Below, one piece after another: positions 51,221 to 60,003 of a DNA stretch of 64,000 bases (within the stretch, counting starts at the first letter, position 1; each line of letters opens with the position of its first letter). Source of the DNA: Canibacter zhuwentaonis. GTDB lineage: Bacteria; Actinomycetota; Actinomycetes; Actinomycetales; Microbacteriaceae. The notes beneath the pieces were generated by a model. That model was not told the origin of the DNA, did no database searches, and saw only the letters and a program-made list of their open reading frames with translations. The position numbers and the translations under genes are program-made. The stretch lies in assembly GCF_018531125.1 (NCBI RefSeq), contig NZ_JAHDSY010000005.1. One strand, written 5' to 3'.

Positions 51221-52532
51221 TTAGGTTCACCGCCAATCCGATCGTAACGGTCGCCAGCAGGGCGAGCGCCGTTATTAGCAGCAGCGTTTTAACCGCGAAT
51301 GTCGTGCGCAACAGTAGCAGCATTTTAATGTCGATAATCGCGCCGAAAATTAAGAACGCCGCGATCGAGCCGGGCAAAAATGTGCCGCTAAAACTGAGCA
51401 TAAAAAACGCGTCAACGGTTGAGCAGATTGAAACCACGGCGGCCAGTCCGGTGAGCGCGAGCACGCTAAACAGCGGATGCTGCCCCAGCGACGTGAGCAG
51501 CTCCGCGGGGGACGCAGTTTGCAGCAGCCCTGCCAAAATACTGCCGAGTGCGAGCGCGGGCATCAGCAGCGCGAGTTCGGCCGTGAAACTCGTCATGGCG
51601 CGGTGATATTTCGGGGCGGATGCGCTGGCGCAAGTGTCGTGCTGGTGTGCGTGTGCGATGTTGTCGTATTCGTGCGTTGTGCTGTTAAGTGTTGCGCTGA
51701 TGCCGGATGCCGAGGTGCCAGGCGTAGCAGTGTGAGCGCGCATAGTGCCTGAAATTACTGCGCTGCCCGCCACCTCCGCAGCACTCACAGGCTCTGAATT
51801 TGCTAGATCCTCAGCAAACCCGGGGTGCAGCAGCGCTTTTTGATCAGAGTGCTTAGAGAACACGTAGCCGATTAAATTGGCGATAATAAATCCGCCGGCA
51901 ATGCGTGCAACTAAAATACCATCTTGCCAGCCGAAAGCGAAGTATGTTGTCGCAATTGTGACGGGGTTTAAGAGCGGAGCCGCCAGCACAAAGGTTATTG
52001 CCTCCGCCGAGGTGAGTCCGCGTTTTAGCAGACCTCTGCCAAGCGGCACGTTGCCGCACTCGCACACGGGCATAAGAACCCCCAGCAGCGAGAGAACCGC
52101 GCGGCGCATAAAACTGTTGCGCGGCAGAGCTTTTAAGAGAATCTGCTGCGGCACCCAGAATTGCACAGCAACCGCGATTAGTGTGCCGAGCACAACGAAC
52201 GGGAAAGCCTCAATAAATACGCTAACGGCGAGAGTTCCCGCGTCGCGAAACTGCCACGGCACGAGCTCTGCGGGCAGCAAGGTTGTGAGCAGGCGCAGCA
52301 GGGCGATTATTGCAACCGTGGCGCAAACAGCTTTTATGGCGGATTGGTAACCGCGCCCGCGCCTGTGCTTAGACGCGTACTCGTGGCTGTGTTCGTGTTT
52401 GGAATCACGTTCTTGCTCAGAACAGCGGATGCGCCCGTGGCTGTGCCCGCACTCACGCTCACGCTCACGTTCGCATTCACTCCCGCGACTGTTGCCGGTG
52501 GTGTGCTGACGGGATGCGGGCGCTGTGGACAT
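51213..52532 (-). CDS. YraQ/YcgR-family permease with His/Cys-rich N terminus
   Basis: A 439-residue permease (DUF318/YraQ family) with about eight hydrophobic segments and the family motif PVCECGNVPLGRGLLKRGL, whose Cys-x-Cys faces the transport path. The first 65 residues are an unusual Arg/Glu/His/Cys-rich stretch with RERERECGHSHG and KHEHSHEYASKH. The central loop near residues 275-300 is again His-rich (HEYDNIAHAHQHDT). Both look like metal-chelating sequences. The N-terminal part is encoded by a CTCACG-type microsatellite. Family members are linked to metal or sulfur transport; the substrate here is unproven. Confidence 0.8.
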   Translation of the reverse strand: MSTAPASRQHTTGNSRGSECERERERECGHSHGRIRCSEQERDSKHEHSHEYASKHRRGRGYQSAIKAVCATVAIIALLRLLTTLLPAELVPWQFRDAGTLAVSVFIEAFPFVVLGTLIAVAVQFWVPQQILLKALPRNSFMRRAVLSLLGVLMPVCECGNVPLGRGLLKRGLTSAEAITFVLAAPLLNPVTIATTYFAFGWQDGILVARIAGGFIIANLIGYVFSKHSDQKALLHPGFAEDLANSEPVSAAEVAGSAVISGTMRAHTATPGTSASGISATLNSTTHEYDNIAHAHQHDTCASASAPKYHRAMTSFTAELALLMPALALGSILAGLLQTASPAELLTSLGQHPLFSVLALTGLAAVVSICSTVDAFFMLSFSGTFLPGSIAAFLIFGAIIDIKMLLLLRTTFAVKTLLLITALALLATVTIGLAVNLIV

Positions 52533-52630
52533 ACCAGATACTTTACTCGTTGTCGGTTAGAAGAAATTGAGAAGCGATACGGGTTTAAGCGGTATTATTG
52601 CAGGTGATTATATCCGGAAAGGATTCTTTA

Positions 52631-53482
52631 GTGGCAGAACCAAAAAAAAGCGCTGCCGCCAGGTGTGGTACAAAAACATTTGCGGCTCCGGCTAAACCAA
52701 CAACTCACGGGCCGGCGCGCATTATTTCGATGTGCAACCAGAAAGGCGGGGTTGGTAAAACAACAACCTCAATTAACCTTGGTGCGGCGCTGGCAAGTTA
52801 TGGGCGGCGCGTGCTCGCGGTGGATTTCGATCCGCAAGGAGGGCTTTCTGCCGGGCTGGGCGTGAAGACTTATGACGTGCCCACAATCTACGAGCTGATG
52901 ATCGGTGCGATCAAAGACCCGCGCGAGGCGATTGTGTGCACGAGCACACCCGGGCTTGACGTGATTCCCGCTAATATTGACCTGTCTGCTGCCGAAATTC
53001 ACCTGATTAACGAGGTTGCGCGCGAGCAGATTCTCGCGGGTATTCTGCGCAAAGTTGTTAACGAGTATGACGTAATTATTGTTGACTGCCAGCCCTCGCT
53101 GGGGCTGCTCGCGGTTAACGCGCTGACTGCGAGTCACGGGGTGCTGATTCCGCTGCCGTGTGAGTTTCTGCCGTTGCGCGGGGTTGCGCTGCTGATTGAA
53201 ACGATCGAAAAAATAAAAGACAGAATTAATCCGCAGCTCACGCTCGACGGGCTTATTATTACGATGTATGACTCGCGCACGCTGCACACCCGAGAAGTTT
53301 TGGAGCGACTCAAAGAGAACTTCGGCGACAAGGTTTTTGACTCGGTAATTGCGCGCACTGTGCGGATTCCGGACGCCTCTGTTGCGGGCAAGCCCATTGT
53401 TGTATACGCGCCCACCAATGCGGCGGCAGAAGCGCATATGCGCCTGGCGCGTGAGCTGGTTGCGCGCGGAATTGTTGCGTAA
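52631..53482 (+). CDS. parA: ParA-family ATPase
   Basis: A Walker-type ATPase of the ParA/Soj/MinD family, predicted to act in chromosome partitioning. The deviant Walker A is CNQKGGVGKTTTSINLG, motif A' is VDFDPQGGLSAGLG and Walker B VIIVDCQPSLGLLAVN. I place the start at GTG 52631 because AAAGGA at 52618-52623 is seven bases upstream; the open frame reaches TTG 52598, which overlaps a TATTAT. The product is 283 residues. In most actinobacteria this second parA precedes scpA, scpB and rluB; here rluB follows directly. Confidence 0.92.
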   Translation: MAEPKKSAAARCGTKTFAAPAKPTTHGPARIISMCNQKGGVGKTTTSINLGAALASYGRRVLAVDFDPQGGLSAGLGVKTYDVPTIYELMIGAIKDPREAIVCTSTPGLDVIPANIDLSAAEIHLINEVAREQILAGILRKVVNEYDVIIVDCQPSLGLLAVNALTASHGVLIPLPCEFLPLRGVALLIETIEKIKDRINPQLTLDGLIITMYDSRTLHTREVLERLKENFGDKVFDSVIARTVRIPDASVAGKPIVVYAPTNAAAEAHMRLARELVARGIVA

Positions 53483-53546
53483 CTGGTCGCCCGCGGTTGA
53501 TTTTTGCGCTGGTTTTATAGGTTTACGAGGTTAGAGGAAATAGTTT

Positions 53547-54713
53547 TTGAGCAGTTCTAAAAAGGCAGCACCGGTTATTGTTGAGCTCAGCGCTGCTGAA
53601 CTTGACAATATGCCAGGGCGCGGTGACGCTGGCGATTTGAGCCGCGCCGTCAGCAGTGCGGGGCGAAGCGGTGTTTCTGATCTCGTCGGTGTCGGTGCCG
53701 CTGCAGATCAGGGCGGTGGTTTGACAGCGAGCGAGAGCGTCCGCTTACAAAAAGCACTTGCGGGAGCGGGGGTTGCTTCGCGCCGCGCGTGCGAAAGCTT
53801 GATTGTCCGGGGCAAAGTGCGCGTAAACGGTGAAATCGTGTGCGAACTCGGCACTAGAATTAACCCTGCGCAAGATGAAATCAGAGTTAACGGCATTATC
53901 GTGCAGCTTGATGTAACAAAACGATATTTTATTCTCAACAAGCCGCGCGGTATTGTTGCAACAATGGCAGACGAGCAGGGACGCCCGGATCTAACCGAGT
54001 TCACCGCAGCTTTTGAAGAGCGGATATACAACGTGGGCAGGCTCGACACCGACACCTCCGGACTGTTGATTCTCACAAACGACGGCGAACTTGCGCACGC
54101 GCTCGCGCATCCGCGATTTGGCGTGGAAAAAACCTATGTTGCAAAAGTGCGCGGCAGGGTTGCTCCGGCAACCGTGCAGCTGTTAAAATCGGGAATTGAG
54201 CTTGCAGACGGCGAAATAGCAGCTGATAGTGCGAAAGTTTTGCCGGGCTTAACAAGTGATTACTCGCTGCTTGAAATAACCTTGCACTCGGGGCGCAACA
54301 GGATTGTGCGCAGAATGCTCGCCGCAGTGGGGCATCCCGTTGTGGAGCTGGTGCGCAGGCAATTTGGTCCGCTGCACCTTGGCAACCTCGCAATCGGGCA
54401 AATGCGCGAGCTGAGTGAGGCCGAGCGGGGTGTGCTGCTAACACTTGCCGCGGGCAGTGTTAAAGGCGCTCCGAAGCGCAAAATCAGCGCGGGCAGACCG
54501 GGTGACGGCGTGGGCGCGGGGTGTGTCCGTGCGGGTAGGCAGGGCGGCGGATCTCGCGCGAGCCGGCAGCACGGTGGCGCGGATCGGCCCCGCACAGGGG
54601 GTAGGAGCGGCGGTGCCCGCATAAGAAGTCAGCACAACAGCGCTCGCGCAGGCGGTAAAAATAGCGGCGCTCGTGCAAGCGGAAAACCAGCTGACGGAGG
54701 TAACAGATCGTGA
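53547..54713 (+). CDS. rluB: 23S rRNA pseudouridine synthase RluB
   Basis: S4 domain plus RsuA/RluB-type pseudouridine synthase. The S4 part is VRLQKALAGAGVASRRACESLIVRGKV. The synthase has NVGRLDTDTSGLLILTNDGELAHALAHP with the catalytic Asp, and LHSGRNRIVRRMLAAVGHPV. The protein is 388 residues. The first 65 residues and the last 75 are extra; the tail is a Gly/Arg/Ser/Ala repeat region (GGRSGGARIRSQHNSARAGG) that looks like an RNA-binding extension. Start TTG 53547 follows GAGGAAA. The stop overlaps tyrA (GTGA). Confidence 0.92.
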   Translation: MSSSKKAAPVIVELSAAELDNMPGRGDAGDLSRAVSSAGRSGVSDLVGVGAAADQGGGLTASESVRLQKALAGAGVASRRACESLIVRGKVRVNGEIVCELGTRINPAQDEIRVNGIIVQLDVTKRYFILNKPRGIVATMADEQGRPDLTEFTAAFEERIYNVGRLDTDTSGLLILTNDGELAHALAHPRFGVEKTYVAKVRGRVAPATVQLLKSGIELADGEIAADSAKVLPGLTSDYSLLEITLHSGRNRIVRRMLAAVGHPVVELVRRQFGPLHLGNLAIGQMRELSEAERGVLLTLAAGSVKGAPKRKISAGRPGDGVGAGCVRAGRQGGGSRASRQHGGADRPRTGGRSGGARIRSQHNSARAGGKNSGARASGKPADGGNRS

Positions 54714-55789
54714 ACAAGCAGTTTTCCGGGGTTGTGCACATTGTTGGCGCGGGGCTTTTGGGTGCGAGCATCGGGCTGGCACTCACAGTAAAAAACACTA
54801 GGGTAACGCTCGCCGACGTATCGCCAACAGCACTCGCGCTGGCTGCAGATTACGGCGCGGGCACGCCGCGGCAGGATGGCGATCCGCTACCACAGCTGGT
54901 GGTTGTCGCAACCCCGCCAGAGTACACCGCAGAGGCGGTGCTGGCCGCGCTGCGCGAGTTTCCCAAGGCGATTGTGAGCGATGTTGCGAGTGTGAAGCAG
55001 TTGCCGCTTGCGCAGTTGCGTGCTGCGGGAGCTGATCTTGCACGGTATATCGGCTCGCATCCGATGGCAGGGCGGGAGCGGGGCGGGGCGATCCGCGCCC
55101 GGGCCGATTTATTTACGGCGCGCCCTTGGGTTGTTTGCGCGCACGAGCTGGCTGCTGCGAGCGCACTGCGGCTCGTTGAATCGCTGGCGTTAACGCTCGG
55201 CGCGGTGCCTGTGCGGTGGGATCCGGCAGCTCACGACAGCGCGGTCGCCGCGGTGTCGCACCTGCCGCAGATTATAGCGAGCCTAACCGCGGCGCAGCTT
55301 TTGGATGTGCCGCGCGAAAATTTGCAGCTGGCAGGGCAGGGCTTGCGTGATACTGTGCGGATCGCGAGCGGGGATCCGCTTTTGTGGACACAGATTTTAA
55401 CCGCCAACAGCGAGCCTATTGTGGCGCTGCTGGAGGGCGTGCAGCGTGATTTGGCGGGGCTTCTGGACGCGTTGCGTGATCCTGAAGCGCGCGGGGCGCG
55501 GCGGCAAATTGCAACCCTGCTTGCCGCGGGTGGCGACGGGGCGAGCAGAATCCCGGGCAAACACGGCACCAGTAACACTTTTGAGCAGCTCACCGTGATT
55601 ATAGACGACCGCCCGGGCCAGCTGGCGCAGCTTTTCACTGATCTCGAGGAGCTAGAAATCAACATGGAGGATATGCGGCTCGAGCATTCGCCGGGCGCGC
55701 AAATCGGGTTTATTGAAATTTGTGTGCTGCCGGAGGCTAAAGAGCGCGCGGTTGCGGGGCTCACCGCTAGATCCTGGCGGATCGTATAG
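54710..55789 (+). CDS. tyrA: Prephenate dehydrogenase
   Basis: NAD(P)-dependent oxidative decarboxylation of prephenate to 4-hydroxyphenylpyruvate for tyrosine synthesis. The Rossmann motif VHIVGAGLLGASIGLAL, the SHPMAGRERGGA catalytic segment, AVSHLPQIIAS and GQGLRDTVRIASGDPLLW are present. The C terminus (about residues 290-359) is an ACT-like domain (LTVIIDDRPGQLAQLFTDL) for feedback control. The protein is 359 residues. GTG 54710 overlaps the rluB stop by four bases, and cmk follows, a common actinobacterial layout. Confidence 0.93.
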   Translation: MNKQFSGVVHIVGAGLLGASIGLALTVKNTRVTLADVSPTALALAADYGAGTPRQDGDPLPQLVVVATPPEYTAEAVLAALREFPKAIVSDVASVKQLPLAQLRAAGADLARYIGSHPMAGRERGGAIRARADLFTARPWVVCAHELAAASALRLVESLALTLGAVPVRWDPAAHDSAVAAVSHLPQIIASLTAAQLLDVPRENLQLAGQGLRDTVRIASGDPLLWTQILTANSEPIVALLEGVQRDLAGLLDALRDPEARGARRQIATLLAAGGDGASRIPGKHGTSNTFEQLTVIIDDRPGQLAQLFTDLEELEINMEDMRLEHSPGAQIGFIEICVLPEAKERAVAGLTARSWRIV

Positions 55790-55802
55790 GCGGGAAAAAT
55801 AG

Positions 55803-56543
55803 ATGACAGACCGCATTAACGAAAAAAATACCGCGCAAAACGCCGTAAAACCGGAGCTAAAAAAGCTTGCACTGGGAGCAGAGACTGTGCTGGTGGCAAT
55901 TGACGGACCCGCGGGGAGCGGTAAATCTAGCGTGGCTAAGGCATCCGCTGCCCTGCTCGGATACGGCACACTCGACACCGGAGCTGCCTACCGCGCGCTC
56001 ACCCTGCATTTAATGCAGCAGGGCGTTGATGCCGCGTGCGAAGCGGCGGTGCTGGAGGCGCTCGCTGCGGTCGAGATTGACCTGCCGTTTGCCGCCACCT
56101 ACCCTGTGCGGCTCAACGGCACTGACGTGAGCGCGCAAATTCGCACCGCCGAGGTGACCTCGCGGGTGTCTAAAATAACAGGATATGCGAGCGTGCGCGC
56201 GGCGCTTAACGAGCGGTTTCGGCGGCGGGTGGCGACTAGCCAGATCGCCGGGGTTGTTATAGAGGGGCGTGATATTACGAGCGTTGTCGCGCCCGATGCA
56301 CCGGTGCGTATTATTTTAACGGCGGATGCGGCTGTGCGCGCGGCGCGGCGCCAGGGCGAACTGTCGCACTTGTCGGTTGCGCAGGTGCAAGCGGATCTGC
56401 TTGTGCGCGATGCGAAAGATATGCAGAACGTGGATTTTATGAATCCGCTGCCCGGGGTAGAGCTGATTGACACGAGCGAAATGAACTTTGCGCAGGCAGT
56501 CGCAGCGGTTGTGCAGTGCGTGCGAGCTAAGCTTGCGGGCTAG
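55803..56543 (+). CDS. cmk: Cytidylate kinase
   Basis: Phosphorylates CMP and dCMP to the diphosphates. The P-loop LVAIDGPAGSGKSSVAKASA is followed by LDTGAAYRALTL, and then the CMP-binding segment VSKITGYASVRAALNERFRR and VVIEGRDITSVVAPDAPVRI. The protein is 246 residues with about 30 extra N-terminal hydrophilic residues compared with the shortest members. der follows after about 200 bases of G/C-rich sequence with short repeats such as GCGCACCTGCG twice (56626-56653). Confidence 0.94.
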   Translation: MTDRINEKNTAQNAVKPELKKLALGAETVLVAIDGPAGSGKSSVAKASAALLGYGTLDTGAAYRALTLHLMQQGVDAACEAAVLEALAAVEIDLPFAATYPVRLNGTDVSAQIRTAEVTSRVSKITGYASVRAALNERFRRRVATSQIAGVVIEGRDITSVVAPDAPVRIILTADAAVRAARRQGELSHLSVAQVQADLLVRDAKDMQNVDFMNPLPGVELIDTSEMNFAQAVAAVVQCVRAKLAG

Positions 56544-56745
56544 TGCGGGGTGGTGCGAATAGCGCGCGAGAGCGCGTGCCGAGACGTGTTTGTTTGACTG
56601 TGTGCGAGCGTGTGGGAGCTTTGAGCTGTGCGCACCTGCGGGCGCACCTGCGCGGCGATTGGTTGAGCGTGGCGAGCATACGGGCGCGGGCGAGCGCTCA
56701 AGCAGTTCGCGGTAGAATCTATAGCAGTTTTAGAATTGAGGAAAG

Positions 56746-58350
56746 ATGACTGAGGGTCAAAACAAAAACAATTTTAGCGGTCAAGAGCTGTCAGATGCCA
56801 CGGCTGATAGCGCCGCGGTCAATAGCGCCGTGCTTGATAATAACGCGCGCGATAACGCCACCGCCGATAACACTGAGGTGGCAGAGTTTGATTCCACCGC
56901 GCTTAATGACGCTGTAACGCCCGAAGAGCGCACCCGCGTGCTGCGCGAAAATCTGAGCGGTTTTGAGCTTGACGAAACAGATTTTCAGCTGCTTAGTGAG
57001 ATGGATCCTGACGATTCTGAAATAAGCTTTGAAAATCCGCCGGTTGTTGCGATTGTGGGGCGCCCCAACGTGGGTAAATCCGCGCTGGTAAACAGAATTA
57101 TCGGGCGGCGTGAGGCCGTTGTTGAAGACGTTCCCGGGGTGACGCGCGACCGCGTGCGATACGCGGCAAACTGGCAGGACCGCAACTTCACGCTGGTTGA
57201 TACCGGCGGCTGGGAGCCGGACGCGCGCGGTATCGACCGCTCTGTAGCCGATCAGGCAGAAATTGCAATAGAGCTGTGCGATGCGGTGCTGTTCGTGGTT
57301 GACAGTCGCGTCGGTGCAACAGCTACTGACGAGTGTGTTGTGCAGTTGCTGCGGCGCGCCAAAAAGCCTGTTTTCCTGGTTGCTAACAAGGTTGACGACG
57401 CGGTTTTTGAGCCAGAAACCGCCTCTTTATGGGGGCTGGGGCTGGGCGAGCCATATCCGGTTTCTGCCCTGCACGGCAGGGGTGTGGCGGATCTGCTCGA
57501 CGCTGTTATGCGCAAACTGCCGCGCGAGTCGGCGTATGGGGATCCGCTATTGTGCGGACCGCGGCGGGTTGCCCTGCTGGGTCGCCCCAACGTGGGCAAA
57601 TCAAGCCTGCTTAACAGGGCCGCTGGCGCAGAGCGCGTTGTTGTGAACGATATTGCGGGCACTACCCGTGACCCCGTTGATGAGCAGGTCGAAATTGCCG
57701 GGCGCGTGTGGACATTTGTTGATACCGCCGGGATTCGCCGCCGCGTCAACCAGCAGCGCGGAGCTGATTTTTACGCCTCACTGCGCACCGCCGCGGCCCT
57801 TGAGAAGGCCGAGGTTGCGGTGATGCTGATTGATGTGACCGAGCCGATCAGCGATCAGGATTTGCGGATTATCGATCTTGTGCTGGAGTCGGGCAGGGCG
57901 CTTGTGCTCGCGTTTAACAAGTGGGATTTGCTCGATGACGACCGCCGCCGCTATCTGGAGCGCGAAATTGAGCAGGATCTCGATCACGTGGCGTGGGCGC
58001 CACGGGTTAACATTTCCGCGCGCACCGGGCGGCACATGGAGAAGCTCGTGCCGGCGCTTGAAGCCGCTCTCGAGTCGTGGGATCAGCGGATCCCCACCGC
58101 GAAGTTTAACGCGTTTTTGGCGGAGTTGGTGCAGGAGCATCCGCATCCGCTGCGGGGCGGGAAACAGCCGCGCGTGCTGTTTGGCACGCAGGCGGCCAAT
58201 CGCCCGCCAACCTTTGTGCTGTTTACAACGGGCTTTTTAGATCCGCAGTATCGTCGGTTTATTCAGCGCCGACTGCGCGAGCGCTACAGCTTTGAGGGTT
58301 CGCCGATTGTGCTGAATATGCGCATTCGCGAGAAGCGGCAGCGCCGGTAG
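56746..58350 (+). CDS. der: GTPase Der (EngA), ribosome assembly
   Basis: Double-GTPase needed for 50S subunit maturation. Two G domains are visible: G1 GRPNVGKSALVNRI with DVPGVTRDRV, DTGGW and ANKVDD; G2 GRPNVGKSSLLNRAAG with DIAGTTRDPVD, DTAGIRRR and FNKWD. The C-terminal KH-like domain ends with the basic EKRQRR. The protein is 534 residues. About 100 N-terminal residues are extra, acidic and Asn/Asp/Ala-rich with TADSAAVNSA- and DNATADN-type repeats. ATG 56746 follows AGGAAAG. cmk-der is a common pair. Confidence 0.95.
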   Translation: MTEGQNKNNFSGQELSDATADSAAVNSAVLDNNARDNATADNTEVAEFDSTALNDAVTPEERTRVLRENLSGFELDETDFQLLSEMDPDDSEISFENPPVVAIVGRPNVGKSALVNRIIGRREAVVEDVPGVTRDRVRYAANWQDRNFTLVDTGGWEPDARGIDRSVADQAEIAIELCDAVLFVVDSRVGATATDECVVQLLRRAKKPVFLVANKVDDAVFEPETASLWGLGLGEPYPVSALHGRGVADLLDAVMRKLPRESAYGDPLLCGPRRVALLGRPNVGKSSLLNRAAGAERVVVNDIAGTTRDPVDEQVEIAGRVWTFVDTAGIRRRVNQQRGADFYASLRTAAALEKAEVAVMLIDVTEPISDQDLRIIDLVLESGRALVLAFNKWDLLDDDRRRYLEREIEQDLDHVAWAPRVNISARTGRHMEKLVPALEAALESWDQRIPTAKFNAFLAELVQEHPHPLRGGKQPRVLFGTQAANRPPTFVLFTTGFLDPQYRRFIQRRLRERYSFEGSPIVLNMRIREKRQRR

Positions 58351-58453
58351 TTAACGCCGTGCAGTTGGTGCGCGGTGCTGTGGTTATTAGGCGCTGGTCG
58401 CTTGTTGTGTGAGGATGTTATGAATCGCTGTGTTATGTTGCTGTGTGGTGCGA

Positions 58454-58482
58454 GCAGTAGCAGGGGTGCTGTGAGCTACTGC
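58454..58482. terminator. Possible small hairpin terminator
   Basis: GCAGTAGC at 58454-58461 pairs perfectly with GCTACTGC at 58475-58482 around 13 bases. It covers the NUDIX-NYN stop codon at the end of two converging genes. There is no clear T-run, so its role is uncertain. Confidence 0.35.
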
Positions 58483-59432
58483 GCGGCGGGTTTTTCCTGT
58501 GCGGCGGTTGCGATGTGCTGCCAGAGGGTTTTAGCGCCCTGAGTGCGCGCACCGATGCTTGTGACGCGCGATTTTAGCTCCCTGTCGCTTGTGCACACGG
58601 TTACCGTGTAGTTTTCGCTAATTAAAGCCTGCACCTGGTGTACTAGTTCATCGTCGCCGCTGCCCGCAGCCTGTGCGATTTGTGTATGCTGCGCGGTTGC
58701 GGGGGTGTTCTCAGCCGCGACCTCGACCGCACTGTTGGCCGCGCCCTCTGTAACCACAATCCAGCGCGGATAACACCTGTGCATTCCGGGCACACTAAGC
58801 CCGCTTATTCCGCACAGTTCTGGGGGAACACCCGCCGGGAGCGTTGCTGTGAGCTGCGCAATGAAATCCGCTGTAGCTTTGCCGCGATCGCGCCACCAGC
58901 CGTTTGGCATCGCGCCAATCACGTTTGCCGCATCGACCACAATTGCGTGGCGGCTCTCAAAGAGCGGCAGCAGGTGCGGCAGTGCTTGTGCGAAATTGGG
59001 ATGCAGCGGATAATCGGGCAGCTCATGCTTTGGAATCCACCTAAAATCAAGGCTCTCCCAGTCGAGCGGAGTAGCTTCGGCGGTGCTATCTGCGAGCGCA
59101 ATTATTGTTGTGTAATGCCACCCGCCTTTGTTGACACGGTGCGCGTAGAGCGGGGTGAGGCTTTGCGGGGCGATGCCGCACTCTTCGGCGACCTCGCGCA
59201 GCGCTGCGGTGAGGCTGTTTTCGGAGCGGTGTCTGGCACCGCCGGGAATACCCCAGGTGTTGCCAGCAGCGGTGCGGGGTGAGCGGTGTTGCAGCAGAAA
59301 TCCGCGCGACGGATCGTAGGCGAGCACTCCCGCTGCGCCGTATTTGCCCCAGTATTGTGCGCCGTCGGCGGCTGTTACCCAGGCGTCTCCCGATTCTGAT
59401 AAAGCTAGCCTGTGTTCACCCGTATTGCTCAT
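58476..59432 (-). CDS. NUDIX hydrolase fused to a NYN/PIN-like nuclease domain
   Basis: A 318-residue two-domain protein. Residues about 25-160 are a NUDIX hydrolase; the Nudix box G-x5-E-x7-REVAEECGI is intact (GARHRSENSLTAALREVAEECG), so it should cleave a nucleoside diphosphate derivative. Residues about 165-310 look like a NYN/PIN-type nuclease: IVVDAANVIGAMPNGWW with the leading Asp, GSGDDELVHQ with two acidic residues, and TVCTSDRELKSRV with another Asp. The two domains are on one frame with no break. Substrates of either half are unknown. Confidence 0.78.
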   Translation of the reverse strand: MSNTGEHRLALSESGDAWVTAADGAQYWGKYGAAGVLAYDPSRGFLLQHRSPRTAAGNTWGIPGGARHRSENSLTAALREVAEECGIAPQSLTPLYAHRVNKGGWHYTTIIALADSTAEATPLDWESLDFRWIPKHELPDYPLHPNFAQALPHLLPLFESRHAIVVDAANVIGAMPNGWWRDRGKATADFIAQLTATLPAGVPPELCGISGLSVPGMHRCYPRWIVVTEGAANSAVEVAAENTPATAQHTQIAQAAGSGDDELVHQVQALISENYTVTVCTSDRELKSRVTSIGARTQGAKTLWQHIATAAQEKPAAQ

Positions 59433-59605
59433 GTCACAATTCTATACGGGTGAGGTTTAGGTGCTGCGCGGGTGAAGTGGGGTGTTATGCGGGCGAGGTC
59501 GGGGTGATGAGCGGACAAAATAGCGGCGCTGCGCGGATGCGGCAGGGATGCTGTGCGGATACGCTATAAGGACGAGATAGCGGCGCGATTTGCGCGCCAG
59601 CATTG

Positions 59606-59679
<74 letters not shown>

Positions 59680-59773
59680 TTACTTTAAAGCATTCAATCT
59701 ATTTTCGCACAGCGTGGCTCAAAATGCACAACACGCGCTGGTTTTGTGTTTGCTCGTGTGTGAAACAGATGTT

Positions 59774-59880
59774 TGCCCGGTTATTGTGCGTGGCACATTT
59801 ACGGCAGTGTGTTGCGTGCCCGGTTATTACGTGTGAAGCAGCCTGTTGCGCGCCCTGTGAATCCGTGTGACACACCGGCT
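59774..59880. repeat. Degenerate 43-base repeats before uppS
   Basis: The 324-base gap 59680-60003 has no gene I can support. TGCCCGGTTATTGTGCGTG at 59774 recurs as TGCCCGGTTATTACGTGTG at 59817, a 43-base period. A further decayed copy is recognisable in TGCGCGCCCTGTGAATCCGT, so it looks like an old tandem repeat. Confidence 0.55.
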
Positions 59881-59991
59881 TGCTGCCAGTTGCACACCTA
59901 AGGGGTGCGTTGTGGGAGCGAGCGTGTGGCGCGTGTATGTGGCGCGCGTCTGGGATCGCGCGTGAAACATCCGCTTCCAACCCGCGCGCGG

Positions 59992-59997
59992 TACGAT
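59992..59997 (+). promoter_or_regulatory. Possible leaderless -10 element of the isoprenyl transferase gene
   Basis: TACGAT at 59992-59997, six bases before ATG 60004, would place the transcription start on the start codon. The 12-base TACGATAGATAC is identical to a sequence 43 bases upstream of hpt (10318-10329). No convincing -35 is visible. Confidence 0.35.
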
Positions 59998-60003
59998 AGA
60001 TAC

